Source: an uncultured bacterium (GTDB lineage Bacteria; Bacteroidota; Bacteroidia; Bacteroidales; Bacteroidaceae). Taken from it: a stretch of DNA of 55,477 nucleotides. This document shows positions 45,025-53,219 of this stretch, piece after piece. How positions within the stretch are numbered: the first letter of the stretch is position 1; each line of letters starts with the position of its first letter. The translations under genes were made by a program, and so were the position numbers. A model generated the notes under the pieces. That model made no database searches, was not told where the DNA came from, and saw only the letters and a list, made by a program, of their open reading frames with translations. The stretch lies in contig CAJMSQ010000015.1 in assembly GCA_905216095.1 (NCBI GenBank), positions 1 to 55,477 of the forward strand, written 5' to 3'.

Positions 45025-45840
45025 TCAGCGTGCCGTGATGTGAAAACAGGCCTGTTTTCTTTCGTAGCGCACGTAACAAGTGCCTAAGTCGCGTTGGTCG
45101 CGCAACACTTCCGCCAGTATGTCCTTCAGTCTGCCGTCCCAGACCTGCCGCTCTTCGGGATTGTCGGGATCGATGATGCGGTGGTAGCTGTTGTAACAGA
45201 TGTCGAAAGTCGTTCCGTGCTGGTGGCAGCTGTTTTCGGAAGCATTGCAGTTCACGCGCCGCAGCCGCGACACGTCTTTCTGCGTGCGCAGCACCGACGT
45301 CACCTCAAGTTTGTAGCCCGGGAAGCCTTTGCGCTGCAACGAGTCGATGAAGTTGCGCGCGATTTCCGTCAGCAACCTCTCGGCACGAGGCACGAGGTAG
45401 GGAATGGAATAGGTGAGGCGGCGCACCCGATAGTAAGGATTGTCGCCGATATAGACCAAGTCTTTCTTGTGCCGGTGGGCGTCGTCGCGGTCGGCTATGA
45501 TGGGAATGCCGAGCCGCTGTGCCGTGGCCAGCTGCAGGTCGTTCATGTCCGGAAACGCCTTATCGTAATCGCCGACGCCCCTGACCTTGTTCTTTATCGG
45601 CTTTCCGCCGGCGTCTGTCAGCTGCAAGGGCGGGCGCGGGCGTGACAGGAGCGTGTCCACATAAAGGCTGTGCCGGACTATCGTGTCGATTCTCACTGTC
45701 TTTTCGGCGCTTGGCGTTTGTTTACCGCACGAGGTGAAACATCCGCAGCACCGCATAATCATCATGATCGGCAGCAGGAACAGCAGTGCGTTCTGGATAT
45801 ACAGTCGTTTCTTTTTCCAAAAATGGGTCAGGTCGGGCAT
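45025..45840 (-). CDS. DUF5715 family protein, LAS-type peptidase-like
   Basis: The product has 271 residues. It starts with a basic stretch and a hydrophobic segment (about 15-33) that ends in several Cys, so it is membrane anchored or a lipoprotein. The C-terminal half holds VTSVLRTQKDVSRLRR, then SCHQHGTTFDICYN and at the end 'QACFHITAR'. His-x-x-Gly-x-x-x-Asp followed by a distal His is the zinc-site pattern of LAS peptidases (VanY, MepA, Hedgehog fold). It may cut peptidoglycan peptides, which would fit its place beside a penicillin-binding protein gene. The usual Trp-x-His end is altered, so activity is uncertain. Confidence 0.75.
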   Translation of the reverse strand: MPDLTHFWKKKRLYIQNALLFLLPIMMIMRCCGCFTSCGKQTPSAEKTVRIDTIVRHSLYVDTLLSRPRPPLQLTDAGGKPIKNKVRGVGDYDKAFPDMNDLQLATAQRLGIPIIADRDDAHRHKKDLVYIGDNPYYRVRRLTYSIPYLVPRAERLLTEIARNFIDSLQRKGFPGYKLEVTSVLRTQKDVSRLRRVNCNASENSCHQHGTTFDICYNSYHRIIDPDNPEERQVWDGRLKDILAEVLRDQRDLGTCYVRYERKQACFHITAR

Positions 45841-45930
45841 TGGGGGGCTTGTGTTCGGGGCAGGTGCGTGCCGGTTATTGTTTGGCTATACAAAAGTAAG
45901 CATTTTTTACGGATTCCGGGCAATATTGAT

Positions 45931-45938
45931 TACTTTTG
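45931..45938 (+). promoter_or_regulatory. -7 box of the PhoH-family gene
   Basis: TACTTTTG lies 47 bases before the ATG at 45985. The -33 region has a T run (45903-45908) without a clear TTTG. Confidence 0.5.
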
Positions 45939-45984
45939 CAGTCGAAACTTGAGACCAACTCTATTCAAACTTCCGGTAGCTTAG

Positions 45985-46956
45985 ATGATAGAAAGACATT
46001 TTGTATTGGAGGAAGCCGACCCGCAGATATTCTACGGCGTAAACAATGCCAACCTGCGCCTGTTGCGCGCGCTGTATCCGAAACTTCGCATCATAGGTCG
46101 CGACAACGTACTGAAGGCGATGGGCAGCGAGGAGGATATGGCCGACTTCGAGGAGGCTTTTTCCGCCTTGGAGAAGCATTGCGCGAAGTACAACCGCCTG
46201 ACCGAAGAGCAACTCATCGCCATCGTGAAACGGAATGCGCGCAGCGATGAACCGTCCGAAGGTGTCATCGTTTACAGCACGGGCGGAAAGCCCATCGCCC
46301 CGCGTTCTGAAAACCAGCGGCGGCTGGTCGAGGCTTACGGACGCAATGATATGCTCTTCGCCGTAGGGCCTGCGGGTTCAGGAAAGACATATATGGCCAT
46401 TGCCTTGGCCGTCAGGGCACTGAAAAACAAGGAAATCAAAAAGATAATCCTTTCGCGGCCGGCCGTGGAGGCGGGCGAGAAACTCGGATTCCTGCCCGGC
46501 GACATGAAAGAGAAGATTGACCCTTACCTGCAACCGTTGTACGATGCGCTCGAAGAGATGATACCGTCGGCCAAACTCCAGGAATACATGACGACCAACG
46601 TCATACAGATTGCTCCCCTGGCATTCATGCGCGGCCGGACGCTCAATGACGCCGTCGTGGTGCTGGACGAGGCGCAGAACACCACCACCGCGCAAATCAA
46701 GATGTTCCTGACGCGCATGGGATGGAACACGAAGATGATCGTGACCGGCGACCGCACGCAGATAGACCTGCCGCCAACGGCCAAAAGCGGCCTGATAGAG
46801 TCCATGCGCATACTGCGGAACGTGCCCGGCATCGCCTTTGTCGAGATGGACAAGGGGGACATCGTCCGGCACAAGCTGGTTGCGCGCATCGTCGAGGCAT
46901 ACGAACAGGAGGCGGCCCGTAAGAAAATGGAGCGCGAGGCCGAGGCCGACCGCTGA
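45985..46956 (+). CDS. PhoH family ATPase
   Basis: The product has 323 residues. Walker A is GPAGSGKT (128-135) and Walker B is VVVLDEAQN; 'TRMGWNTKMIVTGDRTQIDLP' is the family's sensor region. The N-terminal part (about 1-95) matches the PhoL/YbeZ type. Such proteins are cytoplasmic ATPases, often linked to the RNase YbeY and to ribosome or RNA quality control; ybeY is not adjacent here. The C-terminus ends in a charged helix (Glu/Lys/Arg). The gene is monocistronic in appearance, with purC 198 bases downstream behind its own promoter. Confidence 0.93.
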   Translation: MIERHFVLEEADPQIFYGVNNANLRLLRALYPKLRIIGRDNVLKAMGSEEDMADFEEAFSALEKHCAKYNRLTEEQLIAIVKRNARSDEPSEGVIVYSTGGKPIAPRSENQRRLVEAYGRNDMLFAVGPAGSGKTYMAIALAVRALKNKEIKKIILSRPAVEAGEKLGFLPGDMKEKIDPYLQPLYDALEEMIPSAKLQEYMTTNVIQIAPLAFMRGRTLNDAVVVLDEAQNTTTAQIKMFLTRMGWNTKMIVTGDRTQIDLPPTAKSGLIESMRILRNVPGIAFVEMDKGDIVRHKLVARIVEAYEQEAARKKMEREAEADR

Positions 46957-47002
46957 CCGCGCGGGACAATCCCGGAATTTCCTTCCGATTTTGCCTTGCG
47001 GC

Positions 47003-47033
47003 TTTTTGTGCCGTCACGGCTTTTGCGTAACTT
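47003..47033 (+). promoter_or_regulatory. Promoter of purC
   Basis: TTTG (47003-47006), a 19-base spacer and TAACTTTG (47026-47033) match both Bacteroidetes promoter elements. The leader to the ATG at 47155 is about 115 bases, long enough for regulation, but I see no known riboswitch in it. Confidence 0.75.
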
Positions 47034-47154
47034 TGCACTGCGCGGGCGGACGTATGCCCGGGCCCGTGCTGCGTTTTGCGGACGGGGCGGGACGAGACCC
47101 CGGAAGCCGCTTTGTCGCATCTGATTGAACTGTAATTCAAAAATAACATAGAGA

Positions 47155-48096
47155 ATGAGCGCTTTAACAAAAACCGATTTCAATTTTCCCGGACAGACGG
47201 GTGTGTATCACGGTAAGGTACGTGATGTTTATTTCGTGGGTGACAAGTTGGTGATGGTGGCCACCGACCGCATCTCGGCTTTCGACGTCATCCTGCCCAA
47301 AGGAATTCCTTTCAAGGGGCAGATGTTGAATCAGATTGCCGCCAAGTTTCTTGACGAGACGGCGGATATCTGTCCCAACTGGAAGCTTGCGACGCCCGAC
47401 CCCATGGTGACCGTCGGCGTCAAGTGCGAGGGTTTCGCCGTCGAGATGATTGTACGCGGTTATCTCTGCGGTTCGGCTTGGCGGGCCTATAAGAGCGGCG
47501 TGCGCGAGATATGCGGCGTGCGCCTTCCCGACGGCATGCGCGAGAACGAGAAGTTCCCCGAGCCGATTATCACACCGACAACGAAAGCCGAAATCGGCGA
47601 ACACGACGCCGACATCTCCAAGGAGGAAATCTTGGCCCGCGGACTGGCCACGCCCGAAGAGTATGAGGTGCTCGAGAAATACACGCTGGCGCTGTTCCGC
47701 CGCGGAACGGAAATCGCCGCACGCCGCGGACTCATTCTTGTCGATACGAAATACGAGTTCGGAAAGCACGATGGAAAAATTTACCTGATGGACGAAATCC
47801 ATACGCCCGACAGCAGCCGCTATTTCTATAGCGACGGTTACGAGGAACGCTTCGAAAAGGGCGAGCCGCAGCGTCAATTGAGCAAGGAGTTCGTGCGTGA
47901 GTGGTTAATGGACAATGGTTTTCAGGGCAAGGAGGGACAAACTGTTCCCGAGATGACCGATGCGATTGTCGAAGGCATATCCGAGCGTTACATAGAACTG
48001 TACGAGCACATCACGGGCGAGGCGTTCGATAAAGCGGAAGAGAAGGATTTGGCCGCACGTATCGAGAAGAACGTTTCGGATTACCTGAAGGCATAA
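47155..48096 (+). CDS. purC: Phosphoribosylaminoimidazole-succinocarboxamide synthase
   Basis: PurC joins aspartate to CAIR with ATP in purine synthesis. The product has 313 residues, the longer form common in Bacteroidetes. '[26 protein letters not shown]' at the N-terminus is the ATP site, '[17 protein letters not shown]' and '[23 protein letters not shown]' follow, and '[13 protein letters not shown]' is the second signature. It stands alone between its promoter and a strong terminator. Confidence 0.97.
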   Translation: MSALTKTDFNFPGQTGVYHGKVRDVYFVGDKLVMVATDRISAFDVILPKGIPFKGQMLNQIAAKFLDETADICPNWKLATPDPMVTVGVKCEGFAVEMIVRGYLCGSAWRAYKSGVREICGVRLPDGMRENEKFPEPIITPTTKAEIGEHDADISKEEILARGLATPEEYEVLEKYTLALFRRGTEIAARRGLILVDTKYEFGKHDGKIYLMDEIHTPDSSRYFYSDGYEERFEKGEPQRQLSKEFVREWLMDNGFQGKEGQTVPEMTDAIVEGISERYIELYEHITGEAFDKAEEKDLAARIEKNVSDYLKA

Positions 48097-48140
48097 CCGG
48101 GCAGGTTTCCACGTCCGCCGGATGCGGCACCGGAAAGACA

Positions 48141-48179
48141 AAACGGCAGGAAGGATGCGATATTTCCTTCCTGCCGTTT
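48141..48179. terminator. Bidirectional terminator between purC and the flavoprotein gene
   Basis: A 15-bp perfect stem (48141-48155 with 48165-48179) has A at its left foot and T at its right foot, between convergent genes. Confidence 0.88.
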
Positions 48180-48180
48180 C

Positions 48181-49416
48181 CTATATGGCTTCCGTCCGTT
48201 GCGCCATGGCTTGTGCCGCCACGCAGGCCGTGGTCCAGGCCGCCTGGAAGTTGAAGCCGCCGGTGACGGCATCTATGTCCAGCACCTCTCCCGCGAAGTA
48301 AAGTCCGGGCAGATGCCGGCTTTCGAGCGTCTGTGCGGACACGGAGTCGAGGCTGACCCCGCCGCAGGTGACAAACTCATCGCGGTAGGTGCACCGGCCT
48401 GCGATGTCGTAGTTGTCGGCCGTCAGTGTGGACGTGAGCCGGTGCAGGCCCTTGTTGCCGGTCTCGGCACATGGTTTTTCCGGAGACAGGCCTGCGCGTT
48501 GCAACAAGTGGTTCCACAGCCGCCCCTGCAGGCCGAAGGGACGCAACGTGCCCAGTTGTTTGCGCGGGGTGGCGGCCAGCAGTTCCCGCAAGTGTTCCGC
48601 TACGTTTTTCGCGTTGCTGTCTCCACACCAGCTGATGAGCAAGCGGTCCTTGTACCCGCGTTCGTGCAACCGGCGTGCGGCATACGACGAGAGTTTCAGT
48701 ATGGCCGGTCCGCTTACGCCCCAGTGCGTGATGAGCAGCGGCCCGCTTGCGCGCATTTTTGTTCCGGCAATGGCTGCCGAGGCTTCTTTCACGACGATGC
48801 CGGTCAGGGCCGTTAGCCCTTTGTCGTTCAGGTTGAAGGTGAAAAGCGAGGGACAGGGTGATGCAATCTTATGTCCCGTCGCAGCAAGCCAGTCGTGCCC
48901 TTCGCCATGTGGCGCGCCGCCGCTTGTCAGCGCGACAAGGTCGAATGTGCGGGCCGCATGTGCGTCGCCGAAATCCACTTCCAACCGTCGGCCGCCGCCT
49001 CCTTTTACTCCCCGGACAGCATGTGCGGTCAAAACCTCCACACCTGCGTCGGCCGCCGCCCGTCGCAGGCACAGGATGATGCTTTCCGAGTTTTGCGAAC
49101 GCGGGAACACGCATTCGTCCTCCTGTGTCACGAGCGGCACGTCGTTATCTTCGAACCACCGGAACGTATCTTGTGGCCCGAACTCCCGCAGCAGGCGTTT
49201 CATCAGCCTGTGTCCGCGCGGATAGACGTGCACCAAGTCTTTTATACCTGCAAAGCTGTTCGTCACGTTGCAGCGTCCGCCGCCCGAAACCTTTACCTTT
49301 GCCAGAACTTTCGGCGCACGTTCGAAGATTGTCACCGACATGTCGGGGCGTAACCGCCTGAGCCGGATGGCTAAGAAGAATCCTGCGGCGCCTCCGCCTA
49401 TGATGGCTGCGTCCAT
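48181..49416 (-). CDS. BaiN/HI0933 family NAD(P)/FAD-dependent oxidoreductase
   Basis: The product has 411 residues from the ATG at 49416. The FAD-binding Rossmann motif is AAIIGGGAAGFFLAI at the N-terminus; 'KVKVSGGGRCNVTN' and 'YFAGEVLDIDAVTGGFNFQ' are the family blocks. Members are called BaiN after a Clostridium protein proposed in bile acid 7-dehydroxylation, but most have no known substrate, so no bile acid role should be assumed. The frame is open up to 49701, but that part covers a promoter and repeat E. The stop lies two bases after the terminator stem. Confidence 0.9.
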   Translation of the reverse strand: MDAAIIGGGAAGFFLAIRLRRLRPDMSVTIFERAPKVLAKVKVSGGGRCNVTNSFAGIKDLVHVYPRGHRLMKRLLREFGPQDTFRWFEDNDVPLVTQEDECVFPRSQNSESIILCLRRAAADAGVEVLTAHAVRGVKGGGGRRLEVDFGDAHAARTFDLVALTSGGAPHGEGHDWLAATGHKIASPCPSLFTFNLNDKGLTALTGIVVKEASAAIAGTKMRASGPLLITHWGVSGPAILKLSSYAARRLHERGYKDRLLISWCGDSNAKNVAEHLRELLAATPRKQLGTLRPFGLQGRLWNHLLQRAGLSPEKPCAETGNKGLHRLTSTLTADNYDIAGRCTYRDEFVTCGGVSLDSVSAQTLESRHLPGLYFAGEVLDIDAVTGGFNFQAAWTTACVAAQAMAQRTEAI

Positions 49417-49466
49417 GTGTATTTCTGTTATTGATGTCGTAGATGAAATGGGAATGATATGTAATG

Positions 49467-49496
49467 CAAAGTTAGTAAAAAGTGGCATATGGCAAA
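49467..49496 (-). promoter_or_regulatory. Promoter of the flavoprotein gene
   Basis: On the minus strand TTTG (49493-49496), 18 bases and TAACTTTG (49467-49474) form a near-consensus promoter, 51 bases before the start codon. Repeat fragment E lies directly upstream of it. Confidence 0.65.
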
Positions 49497-49500
49497 AAAC

Positions 49501-49557
49501 ACATGCCATGTATGGTGGTTGACATGGCATGTGGAAGAAATTGTAAGGATATGTAGT
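49501..49557 (+). repeat. Fragment of the intergenic repeat, copy E
   Basis: ACATGCCATGT (49501-49511) and ACATGGCATGT (49522-49532) form an 11-bp inverted repeat. The second arm runs into GCATGTGGAAGAAATTGT (49527-49544), the same core as in copy D, then AAGGATATGTAG. Neither the promoter end nor the terminator is present, so this is a partial copy or the minimal unit. Confidence 0.65.
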
Positions 49558-49565
49558 GTTTCCGG

Positions 49566-50647
49566 TCAGGCGGTATTTCCGGTCCTGTGCCGTTTCACCC
49601 ATGCGTATGACCGTTGCAGGATGATGGAGATGAGCAGTGTGAGAAAGAATATGAGGAATGGTTGTAGCCAGGAACGGACATCGTCCGGCTCGCGTGTCCA
49701 TTCAATGGAGTAGCTACATACGGCTAAAATCATCGGATGCAGTATGTAAATGAGGACAGAATGCTTGCGGCCGATGCGGGCCGGCAATTCGCTCCAACAG
49801 GATGCAGGTATGCGTAATGCTAACAAGAAGGCAATTGCCGACATCGGTAGCGTGAACAGATAGAAAGAACGGTGTCCGCCCGATGGGGAGTTTCCTACTT
49901 TCAGGAGAATGAGGGATTCGGTGAACGATAAGACCAGACAGACGATAAAAATTCCCGACAATAGTGTGTTGCTGTACTTCTGCCAACGTTCAGGAACGTT
50001 GTATTCGCGTAGCAAACGGCCGGTAGCAACAAAAGGAAGGCCGTAAAAAAGAAAATTGCGTGTGATGGGTATCTCGCTCTGCCATACGAAATTGAGAATG
50101 ACGGCGCATAAAATTACCCCCCCAATATGGGAAAGAGCCGTTTCCACCATCCAAGTCTGTCTATGCTCCACATGATGCCTAAGACATACAGGATGGCCCA
50201 AAGATACCAGAGTACAACGGTGGAGAAAGGTACGTTCAGTACCAGCCATCCCGCGAATCGTCGGTATGTGAAAGTATGGGCCAGCCATTCGGAAGCATCA
50301 CCCTTCAACAGGTGTCCCGATGCAAGGAACAGCAGATAGAACATACCTGCCGCGATGACGATACGTAGTATTTTGGACATCTGTTTCCCGATTTTCCCTC
50401 GCCGCAACATGTCGGGGTAGTAGTAGCCTGTAATCAGGAAGAAGGCCGGGACAGCCATGCGTGTCAGTGCATTCAGCCCCAATGCGGCCATGTCGGTACC
50501 GGAAGTGCCGGCCTGTGAGTACGGTCCGCAGTGTATGCATACGACAAAGAATGCCGCGATACATTTCAGGACATCCAGACCGGGCCGGCGGGCCTGTTGT
50601 TTTTCCAAGGCCGTTGCTTGTGTGCTCGTTTGTAGGTTGTTTGTCAT
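49566..50647 (-). pseudogene. Acyltransferase 3 family membrane protein, out of frame at a G7 tract
   Basis: The gene starts at the ATG at 50647 (MTNNLQTSTQATALEKQQ). The N-terminal part shows the family motif RPGLDVLKCIAAFFVVCIHC and several helices, but stops at 50114, directly after seven C on the plus strand (seven G in the coding sense). The second half continues in another frame from the same tract (GGVILCAVILNFVW) to 49566, with helices and 'RIGRKHSVLIYILHPMILAV'. The total is 1082 bases; one more G gives 361 codons, a normal 360-residue acyltransferase. These enzymes acetylate or otherwise acylate surface polysaccharides. The tract makes on/off switching by slippage likely, with this genome in the off state; a sequencing error is the alternative. 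Confidence 0.8.
50117..50123 (-). repeat. G7 homopolymer inside the acyltransferase gene
   Basis: Seven C on the plus strand form the exact point where the two halves of the acyltransferase change frame. Eight or five bases would restore one continuous reading frame. Confidence 0.9.
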
Positions 50648-50685
50648 GTCAGAAAAGATATAAATGAATTTTTTCAGAGAAGAAT

Positions 50686-52329
50686 TTACCGCTTCAGGGA
50701 GAAACGTACGCAGTAGTAGCCGATATGGCCGAGTCCGAAGAGGACGGCGATGACGAAAAGCGTGCGGTCGGAGTCCCACCCGGCGGTCATCTGGTGCCAA
50801 AAGCCTGTCATGATGCACAGGAAGGCCGTCAGTACGCCCAGTACGGACAGCAACGTCTGGCCATGCCTGCGTTCGCTGCCGCCGCCCAGCAGGGAGTGGC
50901 GCACGCCGTAGGCCGAGTAGACGTCAAGCCCGATGAGCATCCATACGACCAGCCGTATCCAGGTATCGGCCGGGAGGAAAAGCATCATTCCGACGCAGAA
51001 CATGATGCCCAGTGCCGGGACAAAAGGAACGAACGGGCAGGAAAAGCCGCGCGGTGCGTCGGGTTGTGTGCGGCGCACCACGATGATTCCGGCGCAGACC
51101 AAGGCAAAGGCGAACAAGGTGCCGATGGAGGTCATCTCGCCCGCCACGTTAGCCGGAACCACGCCGGCAAGCAGGGCTATGATGACCATGAAAAGCATGT
51201 TCGAGCGCGCGGGTGTGTGGTAGCGACGGTGCAGTCGGCTGAACATGCCGGGCAGCAGGCCGTCCTTGCTCATCGAGAAAAACACGCGGCTCTGCCCCAT
51301 CATCATGACCATGATGACAGATGCGTAGCCCAACAATATGGCCAGGATGATGCCGCGTCCCAGCCAGGGATAAGCCGGTACGATGACGCCGTCGGGACCG
51401 GGCGCTCCCATGTTGCGGACGGCGGTTGCGGCCGGCGCAATGGAGTCCATGCCGCGGTAGGCCGTATAGTCCACGACGCCTGTCATCACGTGTCCGAAGA
51501 GTATGTAGAGTGTGGCGCAGATGACAATCGTGCCGAGAATGCCTATCGGCATATTCCGGCGCGGGTTGATGGTCTCCTGTGCCGCCGTGCTCACGGCGTC
51601 GAAGCCGATATAGGCGTAGAAGAGGATGGCAGCTCCCCGCAGGATGCCGCTCCAGCCGTATTCGCCGAACACACCCGTATTGGCCGGGATGTAAGGTGTC
51701 AGGTTTTCGGAGCGTACATATTGCCATCCCAATATGATAAAGGCCAGTACGATGGCCAGTTTCAGCACAACCATGAAGTCATTGAAGCGTGAGCTTCCCT
51801 TCGTGCCGCGTGCCAGGATGAGCGAGAGCAGTACGACGATGATCATGGCGGGCAGGCAGACGATGCCGCCCTCGGACGGACACGCGGTCAGGGCATGGGG
51901 CAGCGGATGTCCCATGTCGGCCATCATGATGCAGAAATACCGGCTCCAGGATATGCTGACCGTGACGGACGCGACGGCATATTCGAGCACTAAGTCCCAT
52001 CCGATGATCCATGCCACCAGCTCGCCCATCGTCGCGTAGGAGTAAGAGTAGGCCGAACCGGATATGGGCAGCATCGAGGCGAATTCCGCGTAGCACAGGC
52101 CCGCAAGCGCGCAGGCGATGGCCGCAATGGCGAACGACAATGTGATGGCCGGTCCGGTGTGTGAGCCGGCTACGATGCCCGTCACGCTGAACAAGCCCGA
52201 ACCTACCACCACGCCCACGCCGAGCGCAATGAGTGACCACGGGCCGAGCACGCGCTTCAGTCCTTCTCCTCCCTCGTTGCCGGCTTCCTTCAATAGCCGT
52301 TCGATGGGTTTCTTTATGAACAGATTCAT
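50686..52329 (-). CDS. APC superfamily amino acid permease (CAT/YfnA-like)
   Basis: The product has 547 residues and about 14 hydrophobic helices. The N-terminus (LKRVLGPWSLIALGVGVVVGSGLFSVTG) is the substrate-binding first helix of the APC family. 'YAEFASMLPISGSAYSYSYATMGE' and 'FYAYIGFDAVSTAAQETINPRRNMP' are typical of the cationic amino acid transporter subgroup. It likely imports amino acids across the inner membrane; the exact substrate is not visible. The acyltransferase gene starts 38 bases downstream on the same strand. Confidence 0.92.
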   Translation of the reverse strand: MNLFIKKPIERLLKEAGNEGGEGLKRVLGPWSLIALGVGVVVGSGLFSVTGIVAGSHTGPAITLSFAIAAIACALAGLCYAEFASMLPISGSAYSYSYATMGELVAWIIGWDLVLEYAVASVTVSISWSRYFCIMMADMGHPLPHALTACPSEGGIVCLPAMIIVVLLSLILARGTKGSSRFNDFMVVLKLAIVLAFIILGWQYVRSENLTPYIPANTGVFGEYGWSGILRGAAILFYAYIGFDAVSTAAQETINPRRNMPIGILGTIVICATLYILFGHVMTGVVDYTAYRGMDSIAPAATAVRNMGAPGPDGVIVPAYPWLGRGIILAILLGYASVIMVMMMGQSRVFFSMSKDGLLPGMFSRLHRRYHTPARSNMLFMVIIALLAGVVPANVAGEMTSIGTLFAFALVCAGIIVVRRTQPDAPRGFSCPFVPFVPALGIMFCVGMMLFLPADTWIRLVVWMLIGLDVYSAYGVRHSLLGGGSERRHGQTLLSVLGVLTAFLCIMTGFWHQMTAGWDSDRTLFVIAVLFGLGHIGYYCVRFSLKR

Positions 52330-52363
52330 GCTAAGATTGTGTATTGATGTGCTAAATATTGTG

Positions 52364-52371
52364 CAAAGTTA
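52364..52371 (-). promoter_or_regulatory. -7 box of the permease gene
   Basis: The minus strand reads TAACTTTG, 35 bases before the start codon at 52329. No TTTG lies at the usual spacing. The bases from here to repeat C (52372-52526) hold nothing recognisable. Confidence 0.55.
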
Positions 52372-52526
52372 GCAAAAAGTAGTGTTCCGTGCGCGAAAAC
52401 CGACAAATAGTTGTTTCCGGGCGGCGTATAGGATAAGATTGTCCGTATTATATGTCTGTACAGTCCTGCATTTCCAGCATCCGGACGGGCCGGTGCTGTC
52501 GGCCGGTCGGCCGGACAGGAACATCC

Positions 52527-52801
52527 GACATTAACATTTTTAACTTCGGTTATGTAAACAAATGTAAACAGAACGGGCTTGCGACCGCGTGGAAGGCATC
52601 TGTGTGTGCGCGGACTGCTTCCGTTTCAAAATAGAAGGCATGTATTTTTGCGCGGGCTGCTTCTAAATTTTTCTACATGCACATGTAAATCGTCCCATAA
52701 CAGGCTTATTTACACGAAAAAAGGCGGTCTGAAACCGCCTCTCCCTTTATCGCTGATGCAAAGATACAACATTTTTCGGCGAAAAGCAAATTGTGTTAAA
52801 A
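52527..52801 (-). repeat. 275-bp intergenic repeat, copy C
   Basis: Same length as copies A and B, in element orientation on the minus strand. It begins TTTTAACACAATTTGC at 52801. The promoter is TTTG (52787-52790), 20 bases, TATCTTTG (52759-52766). The terminator is at 52717-52740 with loop TTTCAGA. The core and second hairpin follow; the hairpin keeps most pairs with a G-T pair and one mismatch. It lies after the end of the GtrA gene and points the same way as that gene. Confidence 0.85.
52717..52753 (-). ncRNA. Predicted tiny transcript of repeat copy C
   Basis: The RNA would start near 52753 on the minus strand and end at the GGCGGT/ACCGCC hairpin with its T run (A at 52717-52722 on the plus strand), about 37 bases in all. 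The length agrees with copies A, B and D. Confidence 0.4.
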
Positions 52802-52844
52802 TCGTCGCCGGCTCTCGTTTCCGACCGGGCGGACAGTGCGCCGC

Positions 52845-53219
52845 CTATGGCTTGATGGCGCGCCGGACCAGCAGGAAATTGACGGGAATCGTAATGGCGT
52901 AGACGGGAATTGGCGCCCAGTTGTCGCCGATGCCGGTGCTGACAAAGACGTGAAGCAGGGTAATCTGCATCAGGTAGTTGATGGCATGGCTCAGCAGGAA
53001 TCTTGCGCCGCGGCGGGTGGTGGGTTTGCGCCGGAAGGTGTAGATGCTGCTCAGAAAGAAATTGGAGATGAGGCTGACGACATACCCGAGTGTGAAACTG
53101 ATGCCGAGCGGTAAGACGATTTTGGCCACGAAGTAGACGGCATAATGTATGCCGGTGGCTGCCGCTCCCACGATGGCGAAGCGAAGCGGTTCCTTCCAAC
53201 TTTCACGCAACCGTATCAT
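52845..53219 (-). CDS. GtrA family membrane protein
   Basis: The product has 124 residues and four hydrophobic helices, with the family start 'LRFAIVGAAATGIHYAVYF' and 'GYVVSLISNFFLSSIYTFRR'. GtrA-type proteins are thought to flip polyprenyl-linked sugars across the inner membrane for surface glycan decoration. Its start overlaps the preceding gene by four bases (ATGA), so it is translationally coupled. With the GT2 at the right edge it forms a GtrA/GtrB-like set. Confidence 0.88.
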   Translation of the reverse strand: MIRLRESWKEPLRFAIVGAAATGIHYAVYFVAKIVLPLGISFTLGYVVSLISNFFLSSIYTFRRKPTTRRGARFLLSHAINYLMQITLLHVFVSTGIGDNWAPIPVYAITIPVNFLLVRRAIKP

